This document shows, piece by piece, positions 43,373-50,762 of a stretch of 64,000 nucleotides of DNA; within the stretch, counting starts at the first letter, position 1; every line of letters begins with the position of its first letter. Made by a program: the position numbers and the translations under genes. Source of the stretch: Fidelibacterota bacterium (GTDB taxonomy: Bacteria; Pseudomonadota; Alphaproteobacteria; Rhodospirillales; Rhodospirillaceae); contig CANJRA010000002.1 of assembly GCA_947476625.1 (NCBI GenBank), positions 62,001-126,000 of the forward strand, read 5' to 3'. A model generated the notes under the pieces. That model ran no database searches. It was given only the letters and a program-made list of their open reading frames with translations, and was not told the DNA's origin.

Positions 43373-43834
43373 TTAGTCTTTCTTCTTATAAACGTCGTGG
43401 CACTGCTTGCACGCCATGGCGTCGAGCGCGAACTCGCCGACCGGACCGGCGACGCCGCTCTCCTTGGCCACTTCCATGGCTTTCGTCGCACTCGTTTCCA
43501 TCTTGTCGAGACGCGCCGCGAAGTCCGCCCAATTCGACCAGACTTCCGGTTTGGCTTTGCCGCCCTCGATATGCTCCTTGAAAGCAACTTTGGCCTGACG
43601 CGTCGAGAGGGCTAGCCCCTCGAAATGTCCCGCGAGATTCGTGTCGGGCACCATCAGCGCCAGGATCTGGCCGATCGCGGTCGCATGGGCTTCCATCGCC
43701 TTCATGACGTTGTGCCGGTAATCGATGGTGTGCTCGGGTGAGGCATTCGTAGCTGCGGCCCAGCTTTGTGCCGTACCGCCTATAACGGACGCTGCCATCG
43801 CGGCAGCAAAGCCCAGTGTCGTAAAAGTACGCAT
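43373..43834 (-). CDS. Cytochrome c' (class II, C-terminal heme)
   Basis: A 153-residue exported four-helix-bundle cytochrome. The signal peptide is cleaved near WAA (residue 27). The single heme site CKQCH lies ten residues from the C-terminus, as in cytochromes c', and an early Met ('YRHNVMKAMEAH') lies where the family has its distal-side helix. Cytochromes c' bind NO or transfer electrons in the periplasm. The gene abuts hpnM tail to tail and precedes nothing on its strand. Its placement between hpnM and hpnN is odd, since these usually act together. Confidence 0.87.
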   Translation of the reverse strand: MRTFTTLGFAAAMAASVIGGTAQSWAAATNASPEHTIDYRHNVMKAMEAHATAIGQILALMVPDTNLAGHFEGLALSTRQAKVAFKEHIEGGKAKPEVWSNWADFAARLDKMETSATKAMEVAKESGVAGPVGEFALDAMACKQCHDVYKKKD

Positions 43835-43907
43835 TCGGAAAAGTCCTCACACACGATGAAACCAATGCCCACCGATGTAGGGACGGGCAAAAGCATATCA
43901 AGTTTTT

Positions 43908-46517
43908 TTAGCGGGCGGGCGCGGGCCCCAAAAGTGCGGGCAGCACAATCAGCGTCGCCAGAAGCGTATACGCCAACGCCATTGTCAGCAGAACGCCCAT
44001 GCTGGAGGTGCCGATGTGAGTCGAAATCGCCAGGCTGCCGAAGGCCGCGGCCGTCGTCAGCGCGCTGTAGAGCATGCCGCGTCCTGCGGGTGAGGCCAGC
44101 AGCACGCTTTCGCCTTCGCGCCAAGCGCTGACAAAATAGATCGGGAAGGTCACGCCCACGCCCAACAATAAAGGCAACGCGATGATGTTGGCGAAGTTGA
44201 GCGCAAGGCCCGTCAGCGCGCAGGTTCCCAGCGTCAGCAAAGCCGCCAGCAGCAAGGGTGCCAACACGCGCGCCACATCGGCTGCGTTGCGGAATACGGC
44301 GAACAGCAACACGGTGATGGCGATCAAGGCCAGCAGAGCTGCGGTCCTAAACGCGCTGGTGACGATGCGCCCGCTTTCGTAAATCACCACCGGCGCGCCG
44401 ATGGTGTCCGGTGCGATGCTGCGGACGGATTTCAGGAAGCGCTCCAAATCCGCCGCATTGCCGCCGGTGACTTTAGGAAAGGCTTGCACGCGGTAGCGGC
44501 CGTCTTTGGAAATAAAAGTCGCGCGCAATTCCTCCGGCAATTCGTCGAGCGTCACGGGCGAGGGGCCAAGGCCCCGAGTCAGCGGCGAAAGCGCTTCGTC
44601 AAAACCTGTCAGGAACGCCGCCGAAAGTTTGTCGAAGGTCGCGGCCTCGGGCTTTTCCAACAGGCGATCCGCCGCGGCGATGAAGTGCTGCGCGGCGGTT
44701 TTCAAAGGGTCCTTGGCGCCGGGTGAGTCGAGGTAGGCTTGCGCTTCGACGCGGGTGTTGCGCGCGGCGGCGACCAACTCATCAAAGCTCGGCGGTGCTT
44801 TGGCGGCGACACCGGGCTGCAGTACTGGTCCCGCCAGGAAGGCGATGTCCTGGATCTCGGCGAGTTTTTCATTCTGGTTGTCGGGCACGACGTCGAAAAT
44901 CGAGATGGCGTGGTCGACGTGCGGCATCTGGCTGAGTTTCTCGACCAGCGCTTTGGCTTCTTCCGGCGTTTTCACCAGGATGCTCAAAGAATTCGGATTA
45001 ATCAGCGGGTCGTCCATCAGCTCCAGCGCCGTGGACATGGATTCTGTGTGCGGGTCTTTCAGCTTTAACGGGTCGAAATCGAACGACAGCTGCGGCAGCA
45101 CCGCGGCAGCCGCCAGCCCTAAGATCACCGCACCGATCAGCACCGGGCGGCGTTTTGCAATAATTAATCTGTTGAAGGGCGCCGCCCAGCTGTACCCCAC
45201 TTCACCGGCCTCGCCGCGCGCGCCGAAAAGCCGCAGCAGCGCGGGAAGCAGTGTAAAACTTAAAGCGAGCGCAATGATCATGCCGCCGCCTGCAATCACG
45301 CCGAGCTGCGATACACCCCGATAGCTCGTCGGCATGAATGAGAAGAAGCCCAAGGCCGTGGTGGCCGCCGCCAGCGCCAGCGGTCGCGCCATCGCAGTCC
45401 CTGCGGCATCCAGCGCTAGATCAAGACCAGCCGCATCCGTGCCGCGCGCATGACGTTCGGCGCGGTAGCGCATGCAAAACTGAATGCTGAAATCGACCGC
45501 AATGCCGATGAACATCACAGCAAAAGCAACCGAGATCAGATTCAGTTCGCCGACCGAGAGCGTCGCCCAGCCCAGTGTCAGCAGCACGCCCGTCAGCAGT
45601 GTGATCAGCGTCGCGGCAACGACACGCCCCGAGCCCAGCGCCATGAACAACAGAATGCCCACCAGCACCACCGAGACGACGCCTGAGATGCTGGTGCCTT
45701 CGGCGACCGTGGCGAACTCTTCATCGGACAACGGGATTTGCCCCGTCAGGCGCACGCGGTAGCCGTTTTCCGGCGTCAATCCTACCGCGCGTGCGCTCTC
45801 ACGTATGAAGGCGCTGGCATCCCCGCCTTGCTCCAAAGACGTGAGGTCGAGGATCGGTTGCGCGAGCACCATCGACCGCGCGGTCATGCCCGGCGGGCCA
45901 AAGCCGGAGAACAAGCTGTTCCAGTTGAGCCCTGCTGGTTTGCCGTCCAACATATCGTGCGTGACTTTCGCGGCCTGTTCGGCGGTGGGTGCGATAGCCC
46001 CGGCCGAGGGCTCGCCGCGCGTCGCCGCGTGGAACGCAAATTCCAGCAACCGGAAAAGGCCGCGCGCATTGCGGTCGGTGGCGATGGCGCCCAGAAACGG
46101 TTGCGCCCGCGCCAACTCGTTGGCCAAGTCTTCCAGCTCAAGCATGGACATGTAAAGCAGCCCGTTGCGCGCGAAGAAATCGCCGCCGGTCGGGTTCTGC
46201 ACGCTTTTGAACAAATCTTTGCGCGTCTGCAGCTTTTTGCTCAGCAGGTCTGCCGCGTGCTGGGCTTCGGCGACCGAAGGTCCGTCAATCACGGCCACGA
46301 TCAGGTCCACTTCTCCCGGGAACTGCTCGTCGAAATTCTTCTCGGCTTCCCGGAAGTCCAAGCCGGAGACAAACAGCGCCAGAGAGTCCGTGTTCATGGT
46401 CAGGCGCTGCGAGACCAAGAGCATCGATGCGGCCACCAGGGCCAGCGCGACCAACACTGTTAGCAGCGGCTTAGCGCGGCAGGCGCGCACGAGTTTTTCG
46501 GCGAATGTGGTCAGCAT
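43908..46517 (-). CDS. hpnN: Hopanoid transporter HpnN (RND/MMPL family)
   Basis: An 869-residue RND-superfamily membrane protein with two repeats, each one span, a large periplasmic loop and five or six spans. Landmarks are 'MFIGIAVDFSIQFCMRYRAE' (as FIGIAVDFSIQF) near residue 340 and the second-half 'LPLLLGVGVTFPIYFVSA'. HpnN moves hopanoids from the inner to the outer membrane in Rhodopseudomonas. The family is also annotated as MMPL transporters. The match to HpnN rests on size, layout, and hpnM and hpnA nearby. It starts at ATG 46517 and ends 73 bases before the cytochrome gene start on the same strand; both could share a transcript. Confidence 0.86.
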   Translation of the reverse strand: MLTTFAEKLVRACRAKPLLTVLVALALVAASMLLVSQRLTMNTDSLALFVSGLDFREAEKNFDEQFPGEVDLIVAVIDGPSVAEAQHAADLLSKKLQTRKDLFKSVQNPTGGDFFARNGLLYMSMLELEDLANELARAQPFLGAIATDRNARGLFRLLEFAFHAATRGEPSAGAIAPTAEQAAKVTHDMLDGKPAGLNWNSLFSGFGPPGMTARSMVLAQPILDLTSLEQGGDASAFIRESARAVGLTPENGYRVRLTGQIPLSDEEFATVAEGTSISGVVSVVLVGILLFMALGSGRVVAATLITLLTGVLLTLGWATLSVGELNLISVAFAVMFIGIAVDFSIQFCMRYRAERHARGTDAAGLDLALDAAGTAMARPLALAAATTALGFFSFMPTSYRGVSQLGVIAGGGMIIALALSFTLLPALLRLFGARGEAGEVGYSWAAPFNRLIIAKRRPVLIGAVILGLAAAAVLPQLSFDFDPLKLKDPHTESMSTALELMDDPLINPNSLSILVKTPEEAKALVEKLSQMPHVDHAISIFDVVPDNQNEKLAEIQDIAFLAGPVLQPGVAAKAPPSFDELVAAARNTRVEAQAYLDSPGAKDPLKTAAQHFIAAADRLLEKPEAATFDKLSAAFLTGFDEALSPLTRGLGPSPVTLDELPEELRATFISKDGRYRVQAFPKVTGGNAADLERFLKSVRSIAPDTIGAPVVIYESGRIVTSAFRTAALLALIAITVLLFAVFRNAADVARVLAPLLLAALLTLGTCALTGLALNFANIIALPLLLGVGVTFPIYFVSAWREGESVLLASPAGRGMLYSALTTAAAFGSLAISTHIGTSSMGVLLTMALAYTLLATLIVLPALLGPAPAR

Positions 46518-46563
46518 ATTTTAAAGATAGAGGAGAAGCGCGGTTAAGAGTAGCGCCGCGTCA

Positions 46564-47291
46564 TCAGTAGCCGTCATCGGCCGACCAATGGTCCGCCCAG
46601 CGCGGATCGGTGGCGCTGTCGGCGCGGTGGAAACGAATATCGGTGGAAATGCGCATGTAGTCGGTCGGCCCTGGGTCGGTCGAGGCGTGCACGATGGTCG
46701 GCGCATGTATCACCATGTCGCCGGCTTCATACTCCGCCGTCAGCCAGCGCCGCGCGGTTTGATCGGCGATCCATTTCAAATCGTGCGTCAGCGGGCGGGT
46801 GTCGTTGCCCCGGTCCGTGGGAGCATCGGCGCTGCGCACCTTATCCTCAAGCGCCGCATCCTGATGCGAGTTTTCCAGATAGAGCAGCCCGCCGGAGACA
46901 ACCGGGCAATCGCCCAGCGGAATCCACATCGTCACCACATCCGCCGCGATGCCGTCGATATAGGTTTTATCCATGTGCGCGCGCGAGGCGAACTTGCGGC
47001 CGGGAATGAAGTGGCGCACCGGCGTACGCTTAATGCGCTCCGCCGGCGCATCGAAGAAAATCGCCGCGATCTGCGCGAGCGCAGGCTGATCGGCAAACGC
47101 GCGGAAAGTATCCGAGCGCACAAAGTCATACGCCGGATGACCCTTCATGCCGCGCTTGGGCAAATAGGCCGGTATCGTTCCGCCGAAAGCGCCGCCGCGT
47201 CCAGCGTCAGGTCGCTCGCAGTCAGTTCACCGAAATAGTGCGGCGTATGCGGAATCGGCACACCGTTGGAAGTTAGGATCGCGGTCGTCAT
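46564..47291 (-). pseudogene. Broken phytanoyl-CoA dioxygenase (PhyH) gene
   Basis: Two frames share one gene. ATG 47291 opens MTTAILTSNGVPIPHTPHYF and continues to about 47180. A different frame then reads 'GGAFGGTIPAYLPKRGMKG' to the stop at 46564. One added base within the GCGGCGGC run near 47175 would join them. The 3' part keeps the PhyH iron ligands 'AHMDKTY' and distal 'IVHAST', with 'RISTDIRF'. The expected segment between the N-terminal strand and the GGAFGG part, including the usual 'DGYL..RG' helix region of PhyH proteins, also appears absent. Joined length would be about 242 residues, shorter than the usual 270-300. It is probably non-functional or mis-sequenced. Confidence 0.68.
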
Positions 47292-47393
47292 ATAGTCCCC
47301 AAACGATTATGGGGGCACCTTATCGCGATAAGTCGCTGAATCCCAGAGGCTTAAGCCCCAAGCCCGCCAGCCGGTTGGCGACCGGGCGGCTGG

Positions 47394-47495
47394 TCAGGGC
47401 CCGACACTATCTACGCGCGCAACCCAGTCCTCCGCGCGGGCGAGGCAGGGCGCGAGGCACGCTAATATAGCGAGGGAAAGTCGAAAGTACCGCAT
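47394..47495 (-). other. Possible 33-residue exported peptide or gene remnant; the rest of 47292-47614 holds no gene I can support
   Basis: ATG 47495 opens a frame with a convincing signal peptide (MRYFRLSLAILACLAPCLARA) that ends only 12 residues later at TGA 47394-47396. A signal peptide with almost no mature part suggests the 5' remnant of a truncated exported-protein gene. A tiny secreted peptide is the alternative. Confidence 0.3.
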
Positions 47496-47552
47496 TTTAA
47501 AGTTCACCGTAAAAAGCCGACCTGACCGACAGTCTAACGCAATGCGCCCGCG

Positions 47553-47566
47553 CGCCAAAATGTGTT
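47553..47566. repeat. 14-bp direct repeat, left copy
   Basis: CGCCAAAATGTGTT. An identical copy lies at 48290-48303. The pair brackets the exonuclease gene on a 737-bp unit. Confidence 0.6.
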
Positions 47567-47614
47567 CGAATCTCCATGGCTGTAGCGAAAGTGATGAAAG
47601 TTGGCACCGCCGGT

Positions 47615-48214
47615 CTATGGCGATTTCGTTTCCGCGGACCGCACCGCCTTCCGGGCTGCAAAAAAAAGCGCGGCGTGGCTGCGGGTGTCCGATATCGGTT
47701 CGTGTGGACGAAGCGTGGGGCTGAGAACCTCGGCAGGATAATCGCGGCGCCGCAACGTGAACGGCAAGCCCAGAGATGTTTGAACATATGTCGCCACAAC
47801 GATCCCCGTTCCCAAAAACAGAGGGTTTGGCCAAAATGGGTAGCATAAAGTGGCGTCTGTGAACTTGCGTAAATACCAATCGATCCATGCGCCGTCGAAA
47901 ACGACGGGGTACGCGGCATAGAGGCATTGATCTCCTAATTGCCGGACCCACGCCACAAACTGCCTCATCACATCCACCGGGCTTTGGCGGTCGCAACTGA
48001 TTGCCGCCCAAGCTTCGGGCTGAGTGCTCCACCATTGCTCAACGCGTGGATCGGCGCGCGATCCGTCGAGAGCTAATAGGTTTGCGCCAAAGGTGGAGAC
48101 TTCCTCGCCGTCCATCGTATACGCGGCGGAACCAAGGCTAAGCATCGAGTGAATGCCCGGCGTAGGTCCGTCGGTTTCGATGTCGACAAAGCAGATGATT
48201 GGAGCTGGTCGCAT
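47615..48214 (-). CDS. DEDD-type 3'-5' exonuclease family protein
   Basis: With the ATG at 48214 (MRPAPIICFVDIETDG) the protein has 199 residues; an ATG at 48238 would add eight. 'FVDIETDGPTPG' supplies the first two acidic metal ligands of the DnaQ/RNase T fold. 'YAAYPVVFDGAWIDWYL' near residue 107 supplies the third, and 'PISDTRSHAALFFAA' near 183 (H-Ala-Ala after a D) the last His/Asp pair. This fits a single-strand DNA or RNA exonuclease, but the substrate is open. The gene lies between two 14-bp direct repeats, as if inserted as a unit. Cysteine and aromatic content (WWSTQPEAW) is higher than in its neighbours. Confidence 0.75.
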   Translation of the reverse strand: MRPAPIICFVDIETDGPTPGIHSMLSLGSAAYTMDGEEVSTFGANLLALDGSRADPRVEQWWSTQPEAWAAISCDRQSPVDVMRQFVAWVRQLGDQCLYAAYPVVFDGAWIDWYLRKFTDATLCYPFWPNPLFLGTGIVVATYVQTSLGLPFTLRRRDYPAEVLSPTLRPHEPISDTRSHAALFFAARKAVRSAETKSP

Positions 48215-48289
48215 AGGGACGCTGCCTCTCGCCGTCATAATAACACGGGTGGTAAAAAGAACACGCGCCTCTAAGCCAATGTCCTCCTA

Positions 48290-48303
48290 CGCCAAAATGT
48301 GTT
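48290..48303. repeat. 14-bp direct repeat, right copy
   Basis: CGCCAAAATGTGTT, identical to 47553-47566. This copy ends three bases before the GNAT gene's ATG at 48307. Confidence 0.6.
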
Positions 48304-48306
48304 TTG

Positions 48307-48744
48307 ATGCGCCCCATGATTCCTAAACTCGCACTCACCGATCAAGCTAACCCCGCCGTCCGCGATGTCATCCTTGCCGGGCTCTTGGAACACAACGAAG
48401 CCTCCGCGCCGGGGGTGAAGCCGCGCGCGCTGACGGTGTCGTTGGCTGATCCGGAGACGGGGGCGTTTATCGGGGGGCTATCGGCGCGCAGTTTGTGGGA
48501 TCATCTGTTTATCGAACTGGTCTTCATACCCGAAGCGCTCCGCCATGCCGGTTGGGGAACGAAGCTGATGGACATGGCGGAAGACGAAGCCCGCGCACGC
48601 GGCTGTCGTGTGGTGTGGCTGGATACCTTCAGTTTCCAGGCGCGGCCTTTTTATGAAAAGCGCGGCTATACTGTCTTCGGCACGCTGAACGATTTTCCGC
48701 CGGGCCACGCGCGTTACTTTCTGAGGAAGGATTTAGAGGCATGA
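48307..48744 (+). CDS. GNAT family N-acetyltransferase
   Basis: A 145-residue protein of the GNAT fold. 'DHLFIELVFIPEALRHAGWGTKLMDMAEDEARARGC' contains the acetyl-CoA loop (as HAGWGTKLMDMAEDEA), followed by 'VVWLDTFSFQARPFYEKRGYTVFG', the usual motif B with 'YEKRGY'. Its substrate is unknown. The ATG at 48307 is preferred to the TTG at 48304. Its stop overlaps the hpnA start as ATGA, so the acetyltransferase and HpnA should be cotranslated. This makes it a candidate for acetylating a sugar or hopanoid product, though that is inference. Confidence 0.85.
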   Translation: MRPMIPKLALTDQANPAVRDVILAGLLEHNEASAPGVKPRALTVSLADPETGAFIGGLSARSLWDHLFIELVFIPEALRHAGWGTKLMDMAEDEARARGCRVVWLDTFSFQARPFYEKRGYTVFGTLNDFPPGHARYFLRKDLEA

Positions 48745-49742
48745 CCGCACTCGTTACCGGTGCGACCGGATTCATCGGCTCGGCGGTCGCGCGGCGGCTA
48801 ATGATGCGCGGCGAGAAGGTCCGCGTGCTGGCGCGCGCGGGCGGCGACCGGCGCAATCTCGACGGGCTCGATATTGAAATCATTGAGGGCGATCTGCGCG
48901 ATGCCAATGCGCGCGCCGCCGCCGTCAAAGGGATCGGCAGCCTTTATCACGTCGCGGCCGATTACCGGCTGTGGGTGCCCGATCCTGCCGCCATGTTCGC
49001 AACCAATGTCGAGGCGACGACGAATTTGATGCGCCGTGCGGCGGAAGCCGGTGCGCAGCGTCTGGTTTACACCAGCAGCGTCGCCACGCTCGGTATTCCG
49101 GCAGACGGCTCCGATGCTACCGAAGACACGCCGATCCTGCTCAAGGATATGATCGGGCCTTACAAGCAATCCAAATACTTGGCCGAGGAAGCCGTCAAAA
49201 AGCTCGTGCGCGAGGAGAGCTTGCCCATCGTCATCGTCAATCCCACCGCCCCCGTCGGCCCGCGCGACGTCAAGCCGACGCCGACCGGGCGCACGGTCAT
49301 CGAAGCCGCTGCCGGACGCATGCCCGCCTTTGTCGATACCGGGCTCAACCTTGTGCATGTCGATGACGTCGCCGAAGGGCATCTGCTGGCGCACGATAAA
49401 GGCAAGATCGGCGAGCGCTATATTCTGGGCGGTGAGAATCTGACGCTGCAACAAATTCTCCAGCGCATCGCCGCGCTTACCGGCGGCAAAGCGCCGACCA
49501 TCAAACTCCCGCACGGGCTCATTCTGCCGCTGGCTTATGTCGTCGAGTTTTTCGCCAAGACCTTCGGCACGGGCGAGCCTTTCGTCACAGTGGATGGCAT
49601 CAAGCTTGCGCGCAAACGCATGTTCTTCACGCACGCCAAAGCCGCACGCGATCTCGGCTACACCGCACGCCATGTCGACGAAGCCTTGCTCGATGCGATT
49701 GCCTGGTTCCGCGCCCACGGTGCGCTGCCGGCGGTAAAGTAA
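48741..49742 (+). CDS. hpnA: Hopanoid-associated sugar epimerase HpnA
   Basis: A 333-residue extended short-chain dehydrogenase/epimerase. The NAD motif is 'LVTGATGFIGSAVARRL' near residues 4-20. The catalytic Ser sits in 'VYTSSVATLG' near 110 and the Tyr-Lys pair in 'GPYKQSKYLAE' near 139. HpnA is the dehydrogenase/epimerase conserved in hopanoid loci and thought to act on the sugar-like side chain. The usual partner hpnB is not next to it in this window. It overlaps the GNAT gene as ATGA. Confidence 0.9.
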   Translation: MTALVTGATGFIGSAVARRLMMRGEKVRVLARAGGDRRNLDGLDIEIIEGDLRDANARAAAVKGIGSLYHVAADYRLWVPDPAAMFATNVEATTNLMRRAAEAGAQRLVYTSSVATLGIPADGSDATEDTPILLKDMIGPYKQSKYLAEEAVKKLVREESLPIVIVNPTAPVGPRDVKPTPTGRTVIEAAAGRMPAFVDTGLNLVHVDDVAEGHLLAHDKGKIGERYILGGENLTLQQILQRIAALTGGKAPTIKLPHGLILPLAYVVEFFAKTFGTGEPFVTVDGIKLARKRMFFTHAKAARDLGYTARHVDEALLDAIAWFRAHGALPAVK

Positions 49743-49841
49743 AAGCCGCTATCACATTGACGTAACATCTCTCTCAAGAAACTGTCATCACGCGCGCTTA
49801 CAATCCTCCCCGGGAAAGTTGTTTCACTGGTGGGGTTCAAA

Positions 49842-50762
49842 ATGGACACGAAATTCAAAGCCATGTTGACGGTAACGGTTGCCGTTTCGGCGCTTTCAAT
49901 CGCCAACACTGCGTGGGCCGCGCCCACGAGTTATCCAACGCCTAACGTCGTGACCACGGCGGGTGCCACGCAGTTCACCTTTGGCGGCAAGACCTTTGTG
50001 AACCAGGGTCTTCAGGGCATGGGCCGCATTGCAGCCGGCTCCACAGACTTTCTGGGCGGCACCTTCGGCGCGTTCTCCGGCATGGACCTCGACCCCTCCT
50101 CATGGCGCAAGACCGCGACGGGCGGCTACACCGGCACATTGTTCGCGCTGCCGGATCGCGGGCCCAACGGGATCGGATCGGTGACTTTCAGCGATTACGC
50201 TGCCCGCGTCAGCACCTTCACCATCGGCCTCACGCCTTACACCGGCACCGCGGATTTGCCTGCCGCCGTTACCTCGCAGAACCAACTGACTTTCACCGCC
50301 AACGGCGGAATTGTGCTGAAAGACTTCAACGGCAACGTCACCACCGGCTTCGATCCGCCGCCGGGGGCTGCGGGCGTCGTCACGCAGAACGGCATCACGC
50401 TGCCCGGTCAAACCACGGATGTTGCGGCAGGCAAGCTCAGCTTCGACTCCGAAGGTCTTCGTTTCCTGTCCGATAAATCGTTCTACGTCTCCGACGAATA
50501 CGGCGCGAACGTCTATTACTTCGACGCCGCCGGAAACCTGAAGGGCGTGATCAAACCGCCATCGGCGCTGCAGCCGCGCAATGCGGCGGGCGACCTCACC
50601 TTCAACAGCACCGGCACCGCCAACGTCACCGGACGGCGCGGCAACCAGGGTGTCGAAGGCTTCGCCGTCACGCCCGACGGCAAAAAACTCGTCAGCCTGC
50701 TGCAAAGCGCGCCGGTGCAAGACAGCCCCGGCAGCCAGGCCAATCGCACAAACACGCGCTAG
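49842..50762 (+). CDS. N-terminal part of an esterase-like phytase autotransporter, ended by an in-frame amber codon
   Basis: The ATG at 49842 opens a signal peptide (MDTKFKAMLTVTVAVSALS, cleavage near AWA). The mature part matches the esterase-like activity of phytase family: 'GMGRIAAGSTDFLGGTFGAFSGMDLD' (as TFGAFSGMDLD), 'FALPDRGPNG', 'KLSFDSEGLRF', 'YVSDEYGANVYYFD', 'GNQGVEGFAVTPDGK'. It ends at TAG 50760-50762 (codon 307), inside the domain, and the same frame continues unbroken to 52367. Homologues run on at this point with a strand like that encoded by the next codons (VYDI). By itself this piece would lack the membrane barrel and half its domain. Confidence 0.72.
   Translation: MDTKFKAMLTVTVAVSALSIANTAWAAPTSYPTPNVVTTAGATQFTFGGKTFVNQGLQGMGRIAAGSTDFLGGTFGAFSGMDLDPSSWRKTATGGYTGTLFALPDRGPNGIGSVTFSDYAARVSTFTIGLTPYTGTADLPAAVTSQNQLTFTANGGIVLKDFNGNVTTGFDPPPGAAGVVTQNGITLPGQTTDVAAGKLSFDSEGLRFLSDKSFYVSDEYGANVYYFDAAGNLKGVIKPPSALQPRNAAGDLTFNSTGTANVTGRRGNQGVEGFAVTPDGKKLVSLLQSAPVQDSPGSQANRTNTR

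Noticed and set aside
47555-47580. A GTTCGAATC string that looks like a tRNA T-arm.
   Set aside because: No acceptor stem, D-arm or anticodon arm can be placed around it.
3543-50762. Reassigned amber codon (TAG as sense) in this organism.
   Set aside because: Many intact genes in the window end in TAG with clear family ends, for example at 7403, 8528, 13376, 16134, 27005 (also CAA TAG context) and 43372. A global reassignment does not fit.
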